From Fasciola hepatica (Eukaryota > Platyhelminthes > Trematoda > Plagiorchiida > Fasciolidae): DNA of 64,000 nucleotides. Every line of letters begins with the position of its first letter. Within the stretch, counting starts at the first letter, position 1. Both the position numbers and the translations under genes were made by a program. Below the pieces are notes generated by a model. It searched no databases and was not told the origin of the DNA. It saw nothing but the letters and a program-made list of their open reading frames with translations. Positions 14,201-28,500 of the stretch are shown piece by piece. Location: positions 5,022,001-5,086,000 of the forward strand of contig CANUEZ040000191.1 of NCBI GenBank assembly GCA_948099385.1. The letters are read 5' to 3'.

Positions 14201-15489
14201 CTTCTCTATTTATGGGCCTAAGTAAAACCAAGGCATTCCCTTATGAACAATCCCCACACAGATTGCTCATGCAATGCAATAGAGCAGTAGCAGAGTAGAT
14301 TTGTATAATATGATTCTCCATGCAGCTTGAACACTGAACTGACCATTGAAAATGATGGAAGCACTGTACAGCTGTTTGATCCGCTAAGGGAATCATGAGC
14401 ATTGCACATGGACAGAGCCCACACGGGGACACGAACAAGGGTTGGGGTGAACGAATGTCAGTCGAACACCCAAACCACAAGGCTATCCGATATGGGTCTC
14501 AACGCATTGTTCAACATATACACTACATGATATAGCACAAGCCCCAAATTGGATTCGGCTTTCGCTTTCGCTTTGAACGGTAACAACCAAATTCTCGCCC
14601 ACCGATCCAATCCTATGTTCCATCACTTCTCTATTTATGGGCCTGAGTAAAACCAACGCATTCCCTTATGAACAATCCCCACACAGATTGCTCATGCAAT
14701 GCAATAGAGCAGTAGCAGAGTAGATTTGTATAATATGATTCTCCATGCAGCTTGAACACTGAACTGACCATTGAAAATGATGGAAACACTGTACAGCTGT
14801 TTTATCCGCTAGGGGAATCAAGAGCATTGCACATGGACAGAGCCCACACGGGGACACGAACAAGGGTTGGGGTGAACGAATGTCAGTCGAACACCCAAAT
14901 CACAAGGCTATCCGATATGGGTCTCAACGCTTTGTTCAACATATACAATACATGATATAGCACAATCCCCAAATTGGATTCGGCTTTCGCTTTCCCTTTG
15001 AACGGTAACAACCGAATTCTCTCACACCGATCCAATCCTATGTTCCATCACTTCTCTATTTATGGGCCTAAGTAAAACCAAGGCATTCCCTTATGAACAA
15101 TCCACACAGATTGCTCATGCAATGCAATACAGCATAGCAGATGATATTTGTACAATATGATTATCCATGCAGCTTGAACACTGAACTGACCATTGGAAAT
15201 GATGGAAGCATTGTACAACTGATTGATCCGCTAAGTGAAGCATGAGCATTGCACATGGACAGAGCCCACACGGGGACACGATCAAGGGTTGGGGTGAACG
15301 ATTGTCAGTCGAACACCCAAACCACAAGGCTATCCGATATGGGTCTCAACGCTTTGTTCAACATATACAATACATGATATAGGAAAATCCCCAAATTGGA
15401 TTCCCGTTTCCCTTTGGCTTTGAACGGTAACAATCAAATTTTCGCACACCGATCCAATCCTATGTTGCATCACTTCTCTATTTATGGGC
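11251..15489 (+). repeat. Array segment 3: 10 indel-rich monomers (421-425 bp)
   Basis: Monomers begin at 11251, 11676, 12100, 12523, 12947, 13372, 13793, 14218, 14643 and 15068. Several carry small deletions: cagtagcag to catagcag, cacggggac to cacgggac, and aatccccacacag to aatccacacag. Monomer 13372 combines them and is 421 bp, the shortest in the window. Monomers 12100 and 12523 are adjacent near-duplicates with the same catag deletion. Monomers 13372 and 15068 share the rare hypervariable form cccgtttccctttgg and a ctgattgatcc spelling. Confidence 0.92.
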
Positions 15490-17720
15490 CTAAGTAAAAC
15501 CAAGGCATTCCCTTATGAACAATCCCCACACATATTGCTCATACAATGCAATAGAGCAGTAGCAGATTAAATTTGTATAATATGATTCTCCATGCAGCTT
15601 GAACACTGAACTGACCATTGAAAATGATGGAAGCACTGTAGAGCTGTTTGATCCGCTAAGGGAATCATGAGCATTGCACATGGCCAGAGCCCACACGGGG
15701 ACACGAACAAGGGTTGGGGTGAACGAATGTCAGTCGAACACCCAAACCACAAGGCTATCCGATATGGGTCTCAACGCTTTGTTCAACATATACACTACAT
15801 GATAAAGCACAAGCCCCAAATTCCATTCCGCTTGCGATTTGCATTGAACGGTAACAACCAAATTCTCGCACACCGATCCAATCCTATGTTCCATCACTTC
15901 TCCATTTATGGGCCTAAGTAAAACCAAGGCATTCCCTTATGAACAATCCCCACACAGATTGCTCATACAATGCAATAGAGCAGTAGCAGAGTAGATTTGT
16001 ATAATATGATTCTCCATGCAGCTTGAACACTGAACTGACCATTGAAAATGATGGAAGCACTGTAGAGCTGTTTGATCCGCTAAGGGAATCATGAGCATTG
16101 GACATGGACAGAGCCCACACGGGGACACGAACACGGGTTTGGGTGAACGATTGTCAGTCGAACACCCAAACCACAAGGCTATCCGATATGGGTCTCAACG
16201 CTTTGTTCAACATATACAATACATGATATAGCACAATCCCCAAATTGGATTCGGCTTTCAATTTGGCTGTGTAAGATAACAACAAAATTCTCGCACACCG
16301 ATCCAATCCTATGTTCCATCACTTCTCTATTTATGGGCCTAAGTAAAACCAAGGCATTCCCTTATGAACAATCCCCACACAGATTCTCATACAATGCAAT
16401 AGAGCAGTAGCAGAGTAGATTTGTATAATATGATTCTCCATGCAGCTTGAACACTGAACTGACCATTGAAAATTATGGAAGCACTGTACAGCTGTTTGAT
16501 CCGCTAAGGGAATCATGAGCATTGCACATGGACAGAGCCCACACGGGGACACGAACAAGGGTTGGGGTGAACGCATGTCAGTCGAACACCCAAACCACAA
16601 GGCTATCCGATATGGGTCTCAACGCTTTGTTCAACATATACACTACATGATATAGCACAATCCCCAAATTGGATTCGGCTTTCGCTTTCGCTTTGAACGG
16701 TAACAACCAAATTCTCGCACACCGATCCAATCCTATGTTCCATCACTTCTCCATTTATGGGCCTAAGTAAAACCAAGGCATTCCCTTATGAACAATCCCC
16801 ACACAGATTGCTCATACAATGCAATAGAGCAGTAGCAGAGTAGATTTGTATAATATGATTCTCCATGCAGCTTGAACACTGAACTGACCATTGAAAATGA
16901 TGGAAGCACTGTACAGCTGTTTGATCCGCTAAGGGAATCATGAGCATTGCACATGGACAGAGCCCACACGGGGACACGAACACGGGTTTGGGTGAACGAT
17001 TGTCAGTCGAACACCCAAACCACAAGGCTATCCGATATGGGTCTCAACGCTTTGTTCAACATATACAATACATGATATAGCACAATCCCCAAATTGGATT
17101 CGGCTTTCAGTTTGGCTGTGTAAGATAACAACAAAATTCTCGCACACCGATCCAATCCTATGTTCCATCACTTCTCTATTTATGGGCCTAAGTAAAACCA
17201 AGGCATTCCATTATGAACAATCCCCACACAGACTGCTCATACAATGCAATAAAGCAGCAGCAGAGTAGATTTGTATAATATGATTCTCCATGCAGCTTGA
17301 ACACTGAACTGACCATTGGAAATGATGGAAGCATTGTACAACTGATTGATCCGCTAAGTGAAGCATGAGCATTGCACATGGACAGAGCCCACACGGGGAC
17401 ACGATCAAGGGTTGGGGTGAACGATTGTCAGTCGAACACCCAAACCACAAGGCTATCCGATATGGGTCTCAACGCATTGTTCAACATATACAATACATGA
17501 TATAGGAAAATCCCCAAATTGGATTCCCGTTTCCCTTTGGCTTTGAACGGTAACAATCAAATTTTCGCACACCGATCCAATCCTATGTTGCATCACTTCT
17601 CTATTTATGGGCCTAAGTAAAACCAAGGCATTCCCTTATGAACAATCCCCACACATATTGCTCATACAATGCAATAGAGCAGTAGCAGATTAAATTTGTA
17701 TAATATGATTCTCCATGCAG
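15190..17720 (+). repeat. Five-monomer spaced duplication, offset 2123 bp
   Basis: The stretch from about 15190 to 15590 recurs at about 17313-17713. Shared private variants are tggaagcattgtacaac, ctgattgatccgctaagtg, acacgatcaaggg, gatataggaaaatcc, cccgtttccctttgg, atgttgcatcac, cacacatattgctc and cagattaaatttg. The copies then part: after about 17720 the right copy follows monomer 15914 rather than 15490. The left flanks also differ, with monomer 15068 carrying catagcagatg and 17188 carrying cagcagcag. The duplicated block is therefore about one monomer long and sits five monomers from its source. Confidence 0.8.
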
Positions 17721-20700
17721 CTTGAACACTGAACTGACCATTGAAAATGATGGAAGCACTGTACAGCTGGTTGATCCGCTAAGGGAATCATGAGCATTGC
17801 ACATGGACAGAGCCCACACGGGGACACGAACACGGGTTTGGGTGAACGATTGTCAGTCGAACACCCAAACCACAAGGCTATCCGATATGGGTCTCAACGC
17901 TTTGTTCAACATATACACTACATGATATAGCACAATCCCCAAATTGGATTCGGCTTTCAATTTGGCTGTGTAAGATAACAACAAAATTCTCGCACACCGA
18001 TCCAATCCTATGTTCCATCACTTCTCTATTTATGGGCCTAAGTAAAACCAAGGCATTCCCTTATGAACAATCCCCACACAGATTGCTCATACAATGCAAT
18101 AGAGCAGTAGCAGAGTAGATTTGTATAATATGATTCTCCATGCAGCTTGAACACTGAAGTGACCATTGAAAATGATGGAAGCACTGTACAGCTTTTTGAT
18201 CCGCTAAGGGAATCATGAGCATTGCACATGGACAGAGCCCACACGGGGACACGAACAAGGGTTGGGGTGAACGAATATCAGTCGAACACCCAAACCACAA
18301 GGCTATCCGATATGGGTCTCAACGCTTTGTTCAACATATACACTACATGATATAGCACAATCCCCAAATTGGATTCGGCTTTCGCTTTCGCTTTGAACGG
18401 TAACAACCAAATTCTCGCACACCGATCCAATCCTATGTTCCATCACTTCTCCATTTATGGGCCTAAGTAAAACCAAGGCATTCCATTATGAACAATCCCC
18501 ACACAGATTGCTCATACAATGCAATAGAGCAGTAGCAGAGTAGATTTGTATAATATGATTCTCCATGCAGCTTGAACACTGAACTGACCATTGAAAATGA
18601 TGGAAGCACTGTACAGCTGTTTGATCCGCTAAGGGAATCATGAGCATTGCACATGGACAGAGCCCACACGGGGACACGAACAAGGGTTGGGGTGAACGAT
18701 TGTCAGTCGAACACCCAAACCACAAGGCTATCCGATATGGGTCTCAACGCTTTGTTCAACATATACAATACATGATATAGCACAATCCCCAAATTGGATT
18801 CGGCTTTCAGTTTGGCTGTGTAAGATAACAACAAAATTCTCGCACACCGATCCAATCCTATGTTCCATCACTTCTCTATTTATGGGCCTAAGTAAAACCA
18901 AGGCATTCCATTATGAACAATCCCCACACAGACTGCTCATACAATGCAATAGAATAGCAGCAGAGTAGATTTTTATAATATGATTCTCCATGCAGCTTGA
19001 ACACTGAACTGACCATTGAAAATGATGGAAACACTGTACAGCTGTTTGATCCGCTAAGGGAATCATGAGCATTGCACATGGACAGAGCCCACACGGGGAC
19101 ACGAACAAGGGTTGGGGTGAACGAATGTCAGTCGAACACCCAAACCACAAGGCTATCCGATATGGGTCTGAACGCTTTGTTCAACATATACAATACATGA
19201 TATAGCACAATCCCCAAATTGGATTCGGCTTTAACTTTGGCTGTGTAAGATAACAACAAAATTCTCGCACACCGATCCAATCCTATGTTCCATCACTTCT
19301 CTATTTATGGGCCTAAGTAAAACCAAGGCATTCCCTTATGAACAATCCACACACAGATTGCTCATACAATGCAATAGAGCAGTAGCAGAGTAGATTTGTA
19401 TAATATGATACTCCATGCAGCTTGAACACTGAACTGACCATTGAAAATGATGGAAGCACTGTACAGCTGTTTGATCCGCTAAGGGAATCATGAGCATTGC
19501 ACATGGACAGAGCCCACACGGGGACACGAACAAGGGTTGGGGTGAACGATTGTCAGTCGAACACCCAAACCACAAGGCTATTCGATATGGGTCTCAACGC
19601 TTTGTTCAACATATACAATACATGATATAGCACAATCCCCAAATTGGATTCGGCTTTAACTTTGGCTGTGTAAGATAACAACAAAATTCTCGCACACCGA
19701 TCCAATCCTATGTTCCATCACTTCTCCATTTATGGGCCTAAGTAAAACCAAGGCATTCCCTTATGAACAATCCCCACACAGATTGCTCATACAATGCAAT
19801 AGAGCAGTAGCAGAGTAGATTTGTATAATATGATTCTCCATGCAGCTTGAACACTGAACTGACCATTGAAAATGATGGAAGCACTGTACAGCTGTTTGAT
19901 CCGCTAAGGGAATCATGAGCATTGCACATGGACAGAGCCCACACGGGGACACGAACAAGGGTTGGGGTGAACGATTGTCAGTCGAACACCCAAACCACAA
20001 GGCTATCCGATATGGGTCTCAACGCTTTGTTCAACATATACAATACATGATATAGCACAATCCCCAAATTGGATTCGGCTTTCGCTTTCGCTTTTAAACG
20101 GTTACAACCAAATTCTCGCAAACCGATACAATCCTATTTTCCATCACTTCTCTATTTATGGGCCTAAGTAAAACCAAGGCATTCCCTTATGAACAATCCC
20201 CACACAGATTGCTCATACAATGCAATAGAGGAGTAGCAGAGTAGATTTGTATAATATGATTCTCCATGCAGCTTGAACACTGAACTGACCATTGAAAATG
20301 ATGGAAGCACTGTACAGCTGTTTGATCCGCTAAGGGAATCATGAGTATTGCACATGGACAGAGCCCACACGGGGACACGAACAAGGGTTGGGGTGAACGA
20401 TTGTCAGTCGAACACCCAAACCACAAGGCTATCCGATATGGGTCTGAACGCTTTGTTCAACATATACAATACATGATATAGCACAATCCCCAAATTGGAT
20501 TCGGCTTACGATTTGGCTATTTACCGGTAACAACCAAATTCTCGCACACCGATCCAATCCTATGTTCCATCACTTCTCTATTTATGGGCCTAAGTAAAAC
20601 CATGGCATTCCCTTATGAACAATCCCCACACAGATTGCTCATGCAATGCAATAGAGCAGTAGCAGAGTAGATTTGTATAATATGATTCTCCATGCAGCTT

Positions 20701-22288
20701 GAACACTGAACTGACCATTGAAAATGATGGAAGCACTGTACAGCTGTTTGATCCGCTAAGGGAATCATGAGCATTGCACATGGACAGAGCCCACACGGGG
20801 AAACGAACAAGGGTTGGGGTGAACGATTGTCAGTCGAACACCCAAACCACAAGGCTATCCGATATGGGTCTCAACGCTTTGTTCAACATATACAATACAG
20901 GATATAGCACAATCCCCAAATTGGCTTCGGCTTTCGCTTTCGCTTTGAAAGGTAAAAATCAAATTCTCGCACACCGATCCAATCCTTTGTTCCATCACTT
21001 CTCTATTTATGGGCCTAAGTAAAACCAAGGCATTCCATTATGAACAATCCCCACACAGACTGCTCATACAATGCAATAGAGCAGCAGCAGAGTAGATTTT
21101 TATAATATGATTCTCCATGCAGCTTGAACACTGAACTGACCATTGAAAATGATGGAAACACTGTACAGCTGTTTGATCCGCTAAGGGAATCATGTGCATT
21201 GCACATGGACAGAGCCCACACGGGGACACGAACAAGGGTTGGGGTGAACGAATGTCAGTCGAACACCCAAACCACAAGGCTATCCGATATGGGTCTGAAC
21301 GCTTTGTTCAACATATACAATACATGATATAGCACAATCCCCAAATTGGATTCGGCTTTAATTTTGGCTGTGTAAGATAACAACAAAATTCTCGCACACC
21401 GATCCAATCCTATGTTCCATCACTTCTCTATTTATGGGCCTAAGTAAAACCAAGGCATTCCCTTAAGAACAATCCCCACACAGATTGCTCATACGATGCA
21501 ATAGAGCAGCAGCAGAGTAGATTTGTATAATATGATTCTCCATGCAGCTTGTACACTGAACTGACCATTGAAAATGATGGAAACACTGTACAGCTGTTTG
21601 ATCCGCTAAGAGAATCATGAGCATTGCACATGGACAGAGCCCACACGGGGACACGAACAAGGGTTGGGGTGAACGAATGTCAGTCGAACACCCAAACCAC
21701 AAGGCTATCCGATATGGGTCTCAACGCTTTGTTCAACATATACAATACAGGATATAGCACAATCCCCAAATTGGCTTCGGCTTTCGCTTTCGCTTTGAAC
21801 GGTAACAATCAAATTCTCGCACACCGATCCAATCCTATGTTCCATCACTTCTCTATTTGTGGGCCTAATTAAAACCAAGGCATTCCCTTATGAACAATCC
21901 ACACACAGATTGCTCATACAATGCAATAGAGCAGTAGCAGAGTAGATTTGTATAATATGATTCTCCATGCAGCTTGAACACTGAACTGACCATTGAAAAT
22001 GATGGAAGCGCTGTACAGCTGTTTGATCCGCTAAGGGAATCATGAGCATTGCACATGGACAGAGCCCACACGGGACACGAACAAGGGTTGGGGTGAACGA
22101 TTGTCAGTCGAACACCCAAATCACAAGGCTATCCGATATGGGTCTCAACGCTTTGTTCAACATATACACTACATGATATAGCACAATCCCCAAATTGGAT
22201 TCGGCTTTCGCTTTCGCTTTGAACGGTAACAACGAAATTCTCGCACACCGATCCAATCCTATGTTCCATCACTTCTCTATTTATGGGC
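15490..22288 (+). repeat. Array segment 4: 16 monomers rich in the 'ggctgtgtaag' variant
   Basis: Monomers begin at 15490, 15914, 16339, 16763, 17188, 17613, 18038, 18463, 18888, 19313, 19738, 20164, 20590, 21015, 21440 and 21865. The hypervariable stretch in 15914, 16763, 17613, 18463, 18888, 19313 and 21015 ends in ggctgtgtaagataacaac instead of gctttgaacggtaacaac. Monomers 17188, 18463, 18888 and 21015 share cattccattatg. Monomers 18888 and 21015 share gatttttataatatg and ggaaacactg, five monomers apart. The monomers beginning at 19738 and 20164 are 426 bp because of one-base gains in the hypervariable stretch. Confidence 0.92.
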
Positions 22289-23255
22289 CTAAGTAAAACC
22301 AAGGCATTCCCTTATGAACAATCCCCACACAGATTGCTCATACAATGCAATAGAGCAGCAGCAGAGTAGATTTGTATAATATGATTCTCCATGCAGCTTG
22401 AACACTGAACTGACCATTGAAAATGATGGAAGCACTGTAGAGCTGTTTGATCCGCTAAGGGAATCATGAGCATTGCACATGGACAGAGCCCACACGGGGA
22501 CACGAACAAGGGTTGGGGTGAACGATTGTCAGTCGAACACCCATATCACAAGGCTATCCGATATGGGTCTCAACGCTTTGTTCAACATATACAATACATG
22601 ATATAGCACAATCCCCAAATTGGATTCGGCTTTCGCTTTCGCTTTGAACGGTAACAACCAAATTCTCGCACACCGATCCAATCCTATGTTCCATCACTTC
22701 TCTATTTATGGGCCTAAGTAAAACCAAGGCATTCCCTTATGAACAATCCACACACAGATTGCTCATACAATGCAATAAAGCAGTAGCAGAGTAGATTTGT
22801 ATAATATGATACTCCATGCAGCTTGAACACTGAACTGACCATTGAAAATGATGGAAGCACTGTACAGCTGTTTGATCCGCTAAGGGAATCATGAGCATTG
22901 CACATGGACAGAGCCCACACGGGGACACGAACAAGGGTTGGGGTGAACGAATGTCAGTCGAACACCCAAACCACAAGGCTATCCGATATGGGTCTCAACG
23001 CTTTGTTCAACATATACAATACATGATATAGCACAATCCCCAAATTGGCTTCGGGTTTCGCTTTCGCTTTGAACGGTAACAACCAAATTCTCGCACACCG
23101 ATCCAATCCTATGTTTCATCACTTTTCTATTTATGTGCCTAAGTAAAACAAAGGCATTCCCTTATGAACAATCCCCACACAGATTGCTCATACAATGCAA
23201 TAGAGCAGTAGCAGAGTTGATTTGTATAATATGATCCTCCATGCAGCTTGAACAC

Positions 23256-25850
23256 TGAACTGACCATTGGAAATGATGGAAGCACTGTACAACTGTTTGA
23301 TCCGCTAAGGGAATCATGAGCATTGCACATGGACAGAGCCCACACGGGGACACGAACAAGGGTTGGGGTGAACGAATGTCAGTCGAACACCCAAACCACA
23401 AGGCTATCCGATATGGGTCTCAACGCTTTGTTCAACATATACAATACATGATATCGCAAAATCCCCAAATTGGATTCGGCTTTCACTTTGGCTGTGTAAG
23501 ATAACAACAAAATTCTCGCACACCGATCCAATCCTATGTTCCATCACTTCTCTATTTATGGGCCTAAGTAAAACCAAGGCATTCCCTTATGAACAATCCA
23601 CACAGATTGCTCATACAATGCAATAGAGCAGTAGCAGAGTAGATTTGTATAATATGATTCTCCATGCAGCTTGAACACTGAACTGACCATTGAAAATGAT
23701 GGAAGCACTGTACAGCTGTTTGATCCGCTAAGGGAATCATGAGCATTGCACATGGACAGAGCCCACACGGGGACACGAACAAGGGTTGGGGTGAACGAAT
23801 GTCAGTCGAACACCCAAACCACAAGGCTATCCGATATGGGTCTGAACGCTTTGTTCAACATATACACTACATGATATAGCACAATCCCCAAATTGGCTTC
23901 GGCTTTCGCTTTCGCTTTTAACGGTAACAACCAAATTCTCGTACACCGATCCAATCCTATGTTCCATCACTTCTCTATTTATGGGCCTAAGTAAAACCAA
24001 GGCATTCCCTTATGAACAATCCCCACACAGATTCTCATACAATGCAATAGAGCAGTAGCAGAGTAGATTTGTATAATATGATACTCCATGCAGCTTTAAC
24101 ACTGAACTGACCATTGAAAATGATGGAAGCACTGTACAGCTGTTTGATCCGCTAAGGGAATCATGAGCATTGCACATGGACAGAGCCCACACGGGGACAC
24201 GAACAAGGGTTGGGGTGAACGAATGTCAGTCGAACACCCAAACCACAAGGCTATCCGATATGGGTCTCAAAGCTTTGTTCAACATATACAATACATGATA
24301 TAGCAAAATCCGCAAATTGGATTCGGCTTTCGCTTTGGCTTTTAAAGGTAACAATCAATTTCTCGCACACCGATCCAATCCTATGTTCCATCACTTCTCT
24401 ATTTGTGGGCCTAAGTAAAACCAAGGCATTCCCTTATGAACAATCCCCACACAGATTTCTCATACAATGCAATAGAGCAGTAGCAGAGTAGATTTGTATA
24501 ATATGATTCTCCATGCAGCTTGAACACTGAACTGACCATTGGAAATGATGGAAGCACTGTACAACTGTTTGATCCGCTAAGGGAATCATGAGCATTGCAC
24601 ATGGACAGAGCCCACACGGGGACACGAACAAGGGTTGGGGTGAACGAATGTCAGTCGAACACCCAAACCACAAGGCTATCCGATATGGGTCTCAACGCTT
24701 TGTTCAACATATACAATACATGATATCGCAAAATCCCCAAATTGGATTCGGCTTTCACTTTGGCTGTGTAAGATAACAACAAAATTCTCGCACACCGATC
24801 CAATCCTATGTTCCATCACTTCTCTATTTATGGGCCTAAGTATAACCAAGGCATTCCCTTATGAACAATCCACACAGATTGCTCATACAATGCAATAGAG
24901 CAGTAGCAGAGTAGATTTGTATAATATGATTCTCCATGCAGCTTGAACACTGAACTGACCATTGAAAATGATGGAAGCACTGTACAGCTGTTTGATCCGC
25001 TAAGGGAATCATGAGCATTGCACATGGACAGAGCCCACACGGGGACACGAACAAGGGTTGGGGTGAACGAATGTCAGTCGAACACCCAAACCACAAGGCT
25101 ATCCGATATGGGTCTGAACGCTTTGTTCAACATATACACTACATGATATAGCACAATCCCCAAATTGGCTTCGGCTTTCGCTTTCGCTTTTAACGGTAAC
25201 AACCAAATTCTCGTACACCGATCCAATCCTATGTTCCATCACTTCTCTATTTATGGGCCTAAGTAAAACCAAGGCATTCCCTTATGAACAATCCCCACAC
25301 AGATTCTCATACAATGCAATAGAGCAGTAGCAGAGTAGATTTGTATAATATGATACTCCATGCAGCTTTAACACTGAACTGACCATTGAAAATGATGGAA
25401 GCACTGTACAGCTGTTTGATCCGCTAAGGGAATCATGAGCATTGCACATGGACAGAGCCCACACGGGGACACGAACAAGGGTTGGGGTGAACGAATGTCA
25501 GTCGAACACCCAAACCACAAGGCTATCCGATATGGGTCTCAAAGCTTTGTTCAACATATACAATACATGATATAGCAAAATCCGCAAATTGGATTCGGCT
25601 TTCGCTTTGGCTTTTAAAGGTAACAATCAATTTCTCGCACACCGATCCAATCCTATGTTCCATCACTTCTCTATTTGTGGGCCTAAGTAAAACCAAGGCA
25701 TTCCCTTATGAACAATCCCCACACAGATTTCTCATACAATGCAATAGAGCAGTAGCAGAGTAGATTTGTATAATATGATTCTCCATGCAGCTTGAACACT
25801 GAACTGACCATTGGAAATGATGGAAGCACTGTACAGCTGTTTGATCCGCT
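23256..25850 (+). repeat. Trimer higher-order repeat, period 1272 bp
   Basis: Sequence from about 23256 recurs at about 24528, offset 1272 bp (425+423+424). Shared marks are cattggaaatgatgg with gtacaactgtttg, gatatcgcaaaatcc, ttcactttggctgtgtaag, cttttaacggtaac with ctcgtacaccg, gctttaacactg, aaatccgcaaattgg and ctatttgtgggcc. Over the first two monomers of the unit the only difference I read is ctaagtaaaacc (23564) against ctaagtataacc (24836), which points to a very recent duplication or to a possible assembly duplication. Confidence 0.9.
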
Positions 25851-28500
25851 GACTGAAGCATGAGCATTGCACATGGACAGAGCCCACACGGGGACACGAA
25901 CAAGGGTTGGGGTGAACGAATGTCAGACGAACACCCATATCACAAGGCAATCCGATATGGGTCTCAACGCATTGTTCAACATATACAATACATGATATAG
26001 CACAATCCCCAAATTGGATTCCGGTTTCCGATTGGGTTTGATCGGTAACAATAAAATTCTCGCACACCGATCCAATCCTATGTTCCATTATTTCTCTATT
26101 TATGGGCCTGAGTAAAACCAAGGCATTCCCTTATGAACAATCCCCACACAGATTGCTCATACAATGCAATAGAGCAGTAGCAGAGTAGATTTGTATTATA
26201 TGATTCTCCATGCAGCTTGAACACTGAGCTGTCCATTGAAAATGATGGAAGCACTGTACAGCTGTTTTATCCGCTAAGGGAATCATGAGCATTGCACATG
26301 GACAGAGCCCACACGGGGACACGAACAAGGGTTGGGGTGAACGAATGTCAGTCGAACACCCAAACCACAAGGCTATCCCATATGGGTCTCAACGCTTTGT
26401 TCAACATATACACTACATGATATAGCACAATCCCCGAATTGGATTCGGCTTTCGCTTTCGCTTTGAACGGTAACAACCAAATTCTCGCACACCGATCTAA
26501 TCCTATGTTCCATCACTTCTCTATTTGTGGGCATAAGCAAAACCAAGGCATTCCCTTATGAACAATCCACACAGATTACTCATACAATGCAATAGAGCAG
26601 TAGCAGAGTAGATTTGTATTATATGATTCTCCATGCAGCTTGAACACTGAACTGACCATTGAAAATTATGGAAGCACTGTACAGCTGTTTGATCCGCTAA
26701 GGGAATCATGAGCATTGCACATGGACAGAGCCCACACGGGGACACGAACAAGGGTTGGGGTGAACGAATGTCAGTCGAACACCCAAACCACAAGGCTATC
26801 CGATATGGGTCTGAACGCTTTGTTCAACATATACACTACATGATATAGCACAATCCCCAAATTGGCTTCGGCTTTCGCTTTCGCTTTGAACGGTAACAAC
26901 CAAATTCTCGCACACCGATCCAATCCTATGTTCCATCACTTCTCTATTTATGGGCCTAAGTAAAACCAAGGCATTCCCTTATGAACAATCCCCACACAGA
27001 TTCTCATACAATGCAATAGAGCAGTAGCAGAGTAGATTTGTATAATATGATACTCCATGCAGCTTTAACACTGAACTGACCATTGAAAATGATGGAAGCA
27101 CTGTACAGCTGTTTGATCCGCTAAGGGAATCATGAGCATTGCACATGGACAGAGCCCACACGGGGACACGAACAAGGGTTGGGGTGAACGAATGTCAGTC
27201 GAACACCCAAACCACAAGGCTATCCGATATGGGTCTCAAAGCTTTGTTCAACATATACAATACATGATATAGCAAAATCCGCAAATTGGATTCGGCTTTC
27301 GCTTTGGCTTTTAAAGGTAACAATCAATTTCTCGCACACCGATCCAATCCTATGTTCCATCACTTCTCTATTTGTGGGCCTAAGTAAAACCAAGGCATTC
27401 CCTTATGAACAATCCCCACACAGATTTCTCATACAATGCAATAGAGCAGTAGCAGAGTAGATTTGTATAATATGATTCTCCATGCAGCTTGAACACTGAA
27501 CTGACCATTGGAAATGATGGAAGCACTGTACAGCTGTTTGATCCGCTGACTGAAGCATGAGCATTGCACATGGACAGAGCCCACACGGGGACACGAACAA
27601 GGGTTGGGGTGAACGAATGTCAGACGAACACCCATATCACAAGGCAATCCGATATGGGTCTCAACGCATTGTTCAACATATACAATACATGATATAGCAC
27701 AATCCCCAAATTGGATTCCGGTTTCCGATTGGGTTTGATCGGTAACAATAAAATTCTCGCACACCGATCCAATCCTATGTTCCATTATTTCTCTATTTAT
27801 GGGCCTAAGTAAAACCAAGGCATTCCCTTATGTACAATCCCCACACAGATTGCTCATACAATGCAATAGAGCAGTAGCAGAGTAGATTTGTATAATATGA
27901 TTATCCATGCAGCTTGAACACTGAGCTGTCCATTGAAAATGATGGAAGCACTGTACAGCTGTTTTATCCGCTAAGGGAATCATGAGCATTGCAAATGGAC
28001 AGAGCCCACACGGGGACACGAACAAGGGTTGGGGTGAACGAATGTCAGTCGAACACCCAAACCACAAGGCTATCCGATATGGGTCTCAACGCTTTGTTCA
28101 ACATATACACTACATGATATAGCACAATCCCCGAATTGGATTCGGCTTTCGCTTTCGCTTTGAACGGTAACAACCAAATTCTCGCACACCGATCTAATCC
28201 TATGTTCCATCACTTCTCTATTTGTGGGCATAAGCAAAACCAAGGCATTCCCTTATGAACAATCCACACAGATTACTCATACAATGCAATAGAGCAGTAG
28301 CAGAGTAGATTTGTATTATATGATTCTCCATGCAGCTTGAACACTGAACTGACCATTGAAAATTATGGAAGCACTGTACAGCTGTTTGATCCGCTAAGGG
28401 AATCATGAGCATTGCACATGGACAGAGCCCACACGGGGACACGAACAAGGGTTGGGGTGAACGAATGTCAGTCGAACACCCAAACCACAAGGCTATCCGA
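25259..28500 (+). repeat. Tetramer higher-order repeat, period 1697 bp
   Basis: Monomers 25259, 25683, 26108 and 26533 recur as 26956, 27380, 27805 and 28230 at an offset of 1697 bp. The first two pairs look identical by eye. The third pair differs at a handful of bases (gtattatatg/gtataatatg, gaacaatcc/gtacaatcc, gcacatgg/gcaaatgg). The fourth pair agrees on its left half and parts on its right half near 28505. The first monomer of this tetramer is the third monomer of the preceding trimer repeat, so the two periods share a monomer. Confidence 0.9.

Noticed and set aside
25732..26121. Longer minus-strand frames, such as 129 codons here and at 27429-27818, 140 codons at 3015-3437, 127 at 3600-3983 and 122 at 50751-51119 and 52875-53243.
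   Set aside because: They arise where a small indel or point change joins two frames of the repeat. The identical 129-codon pair is explained by the 1697 bp duplication, and none has a recognisable domain.
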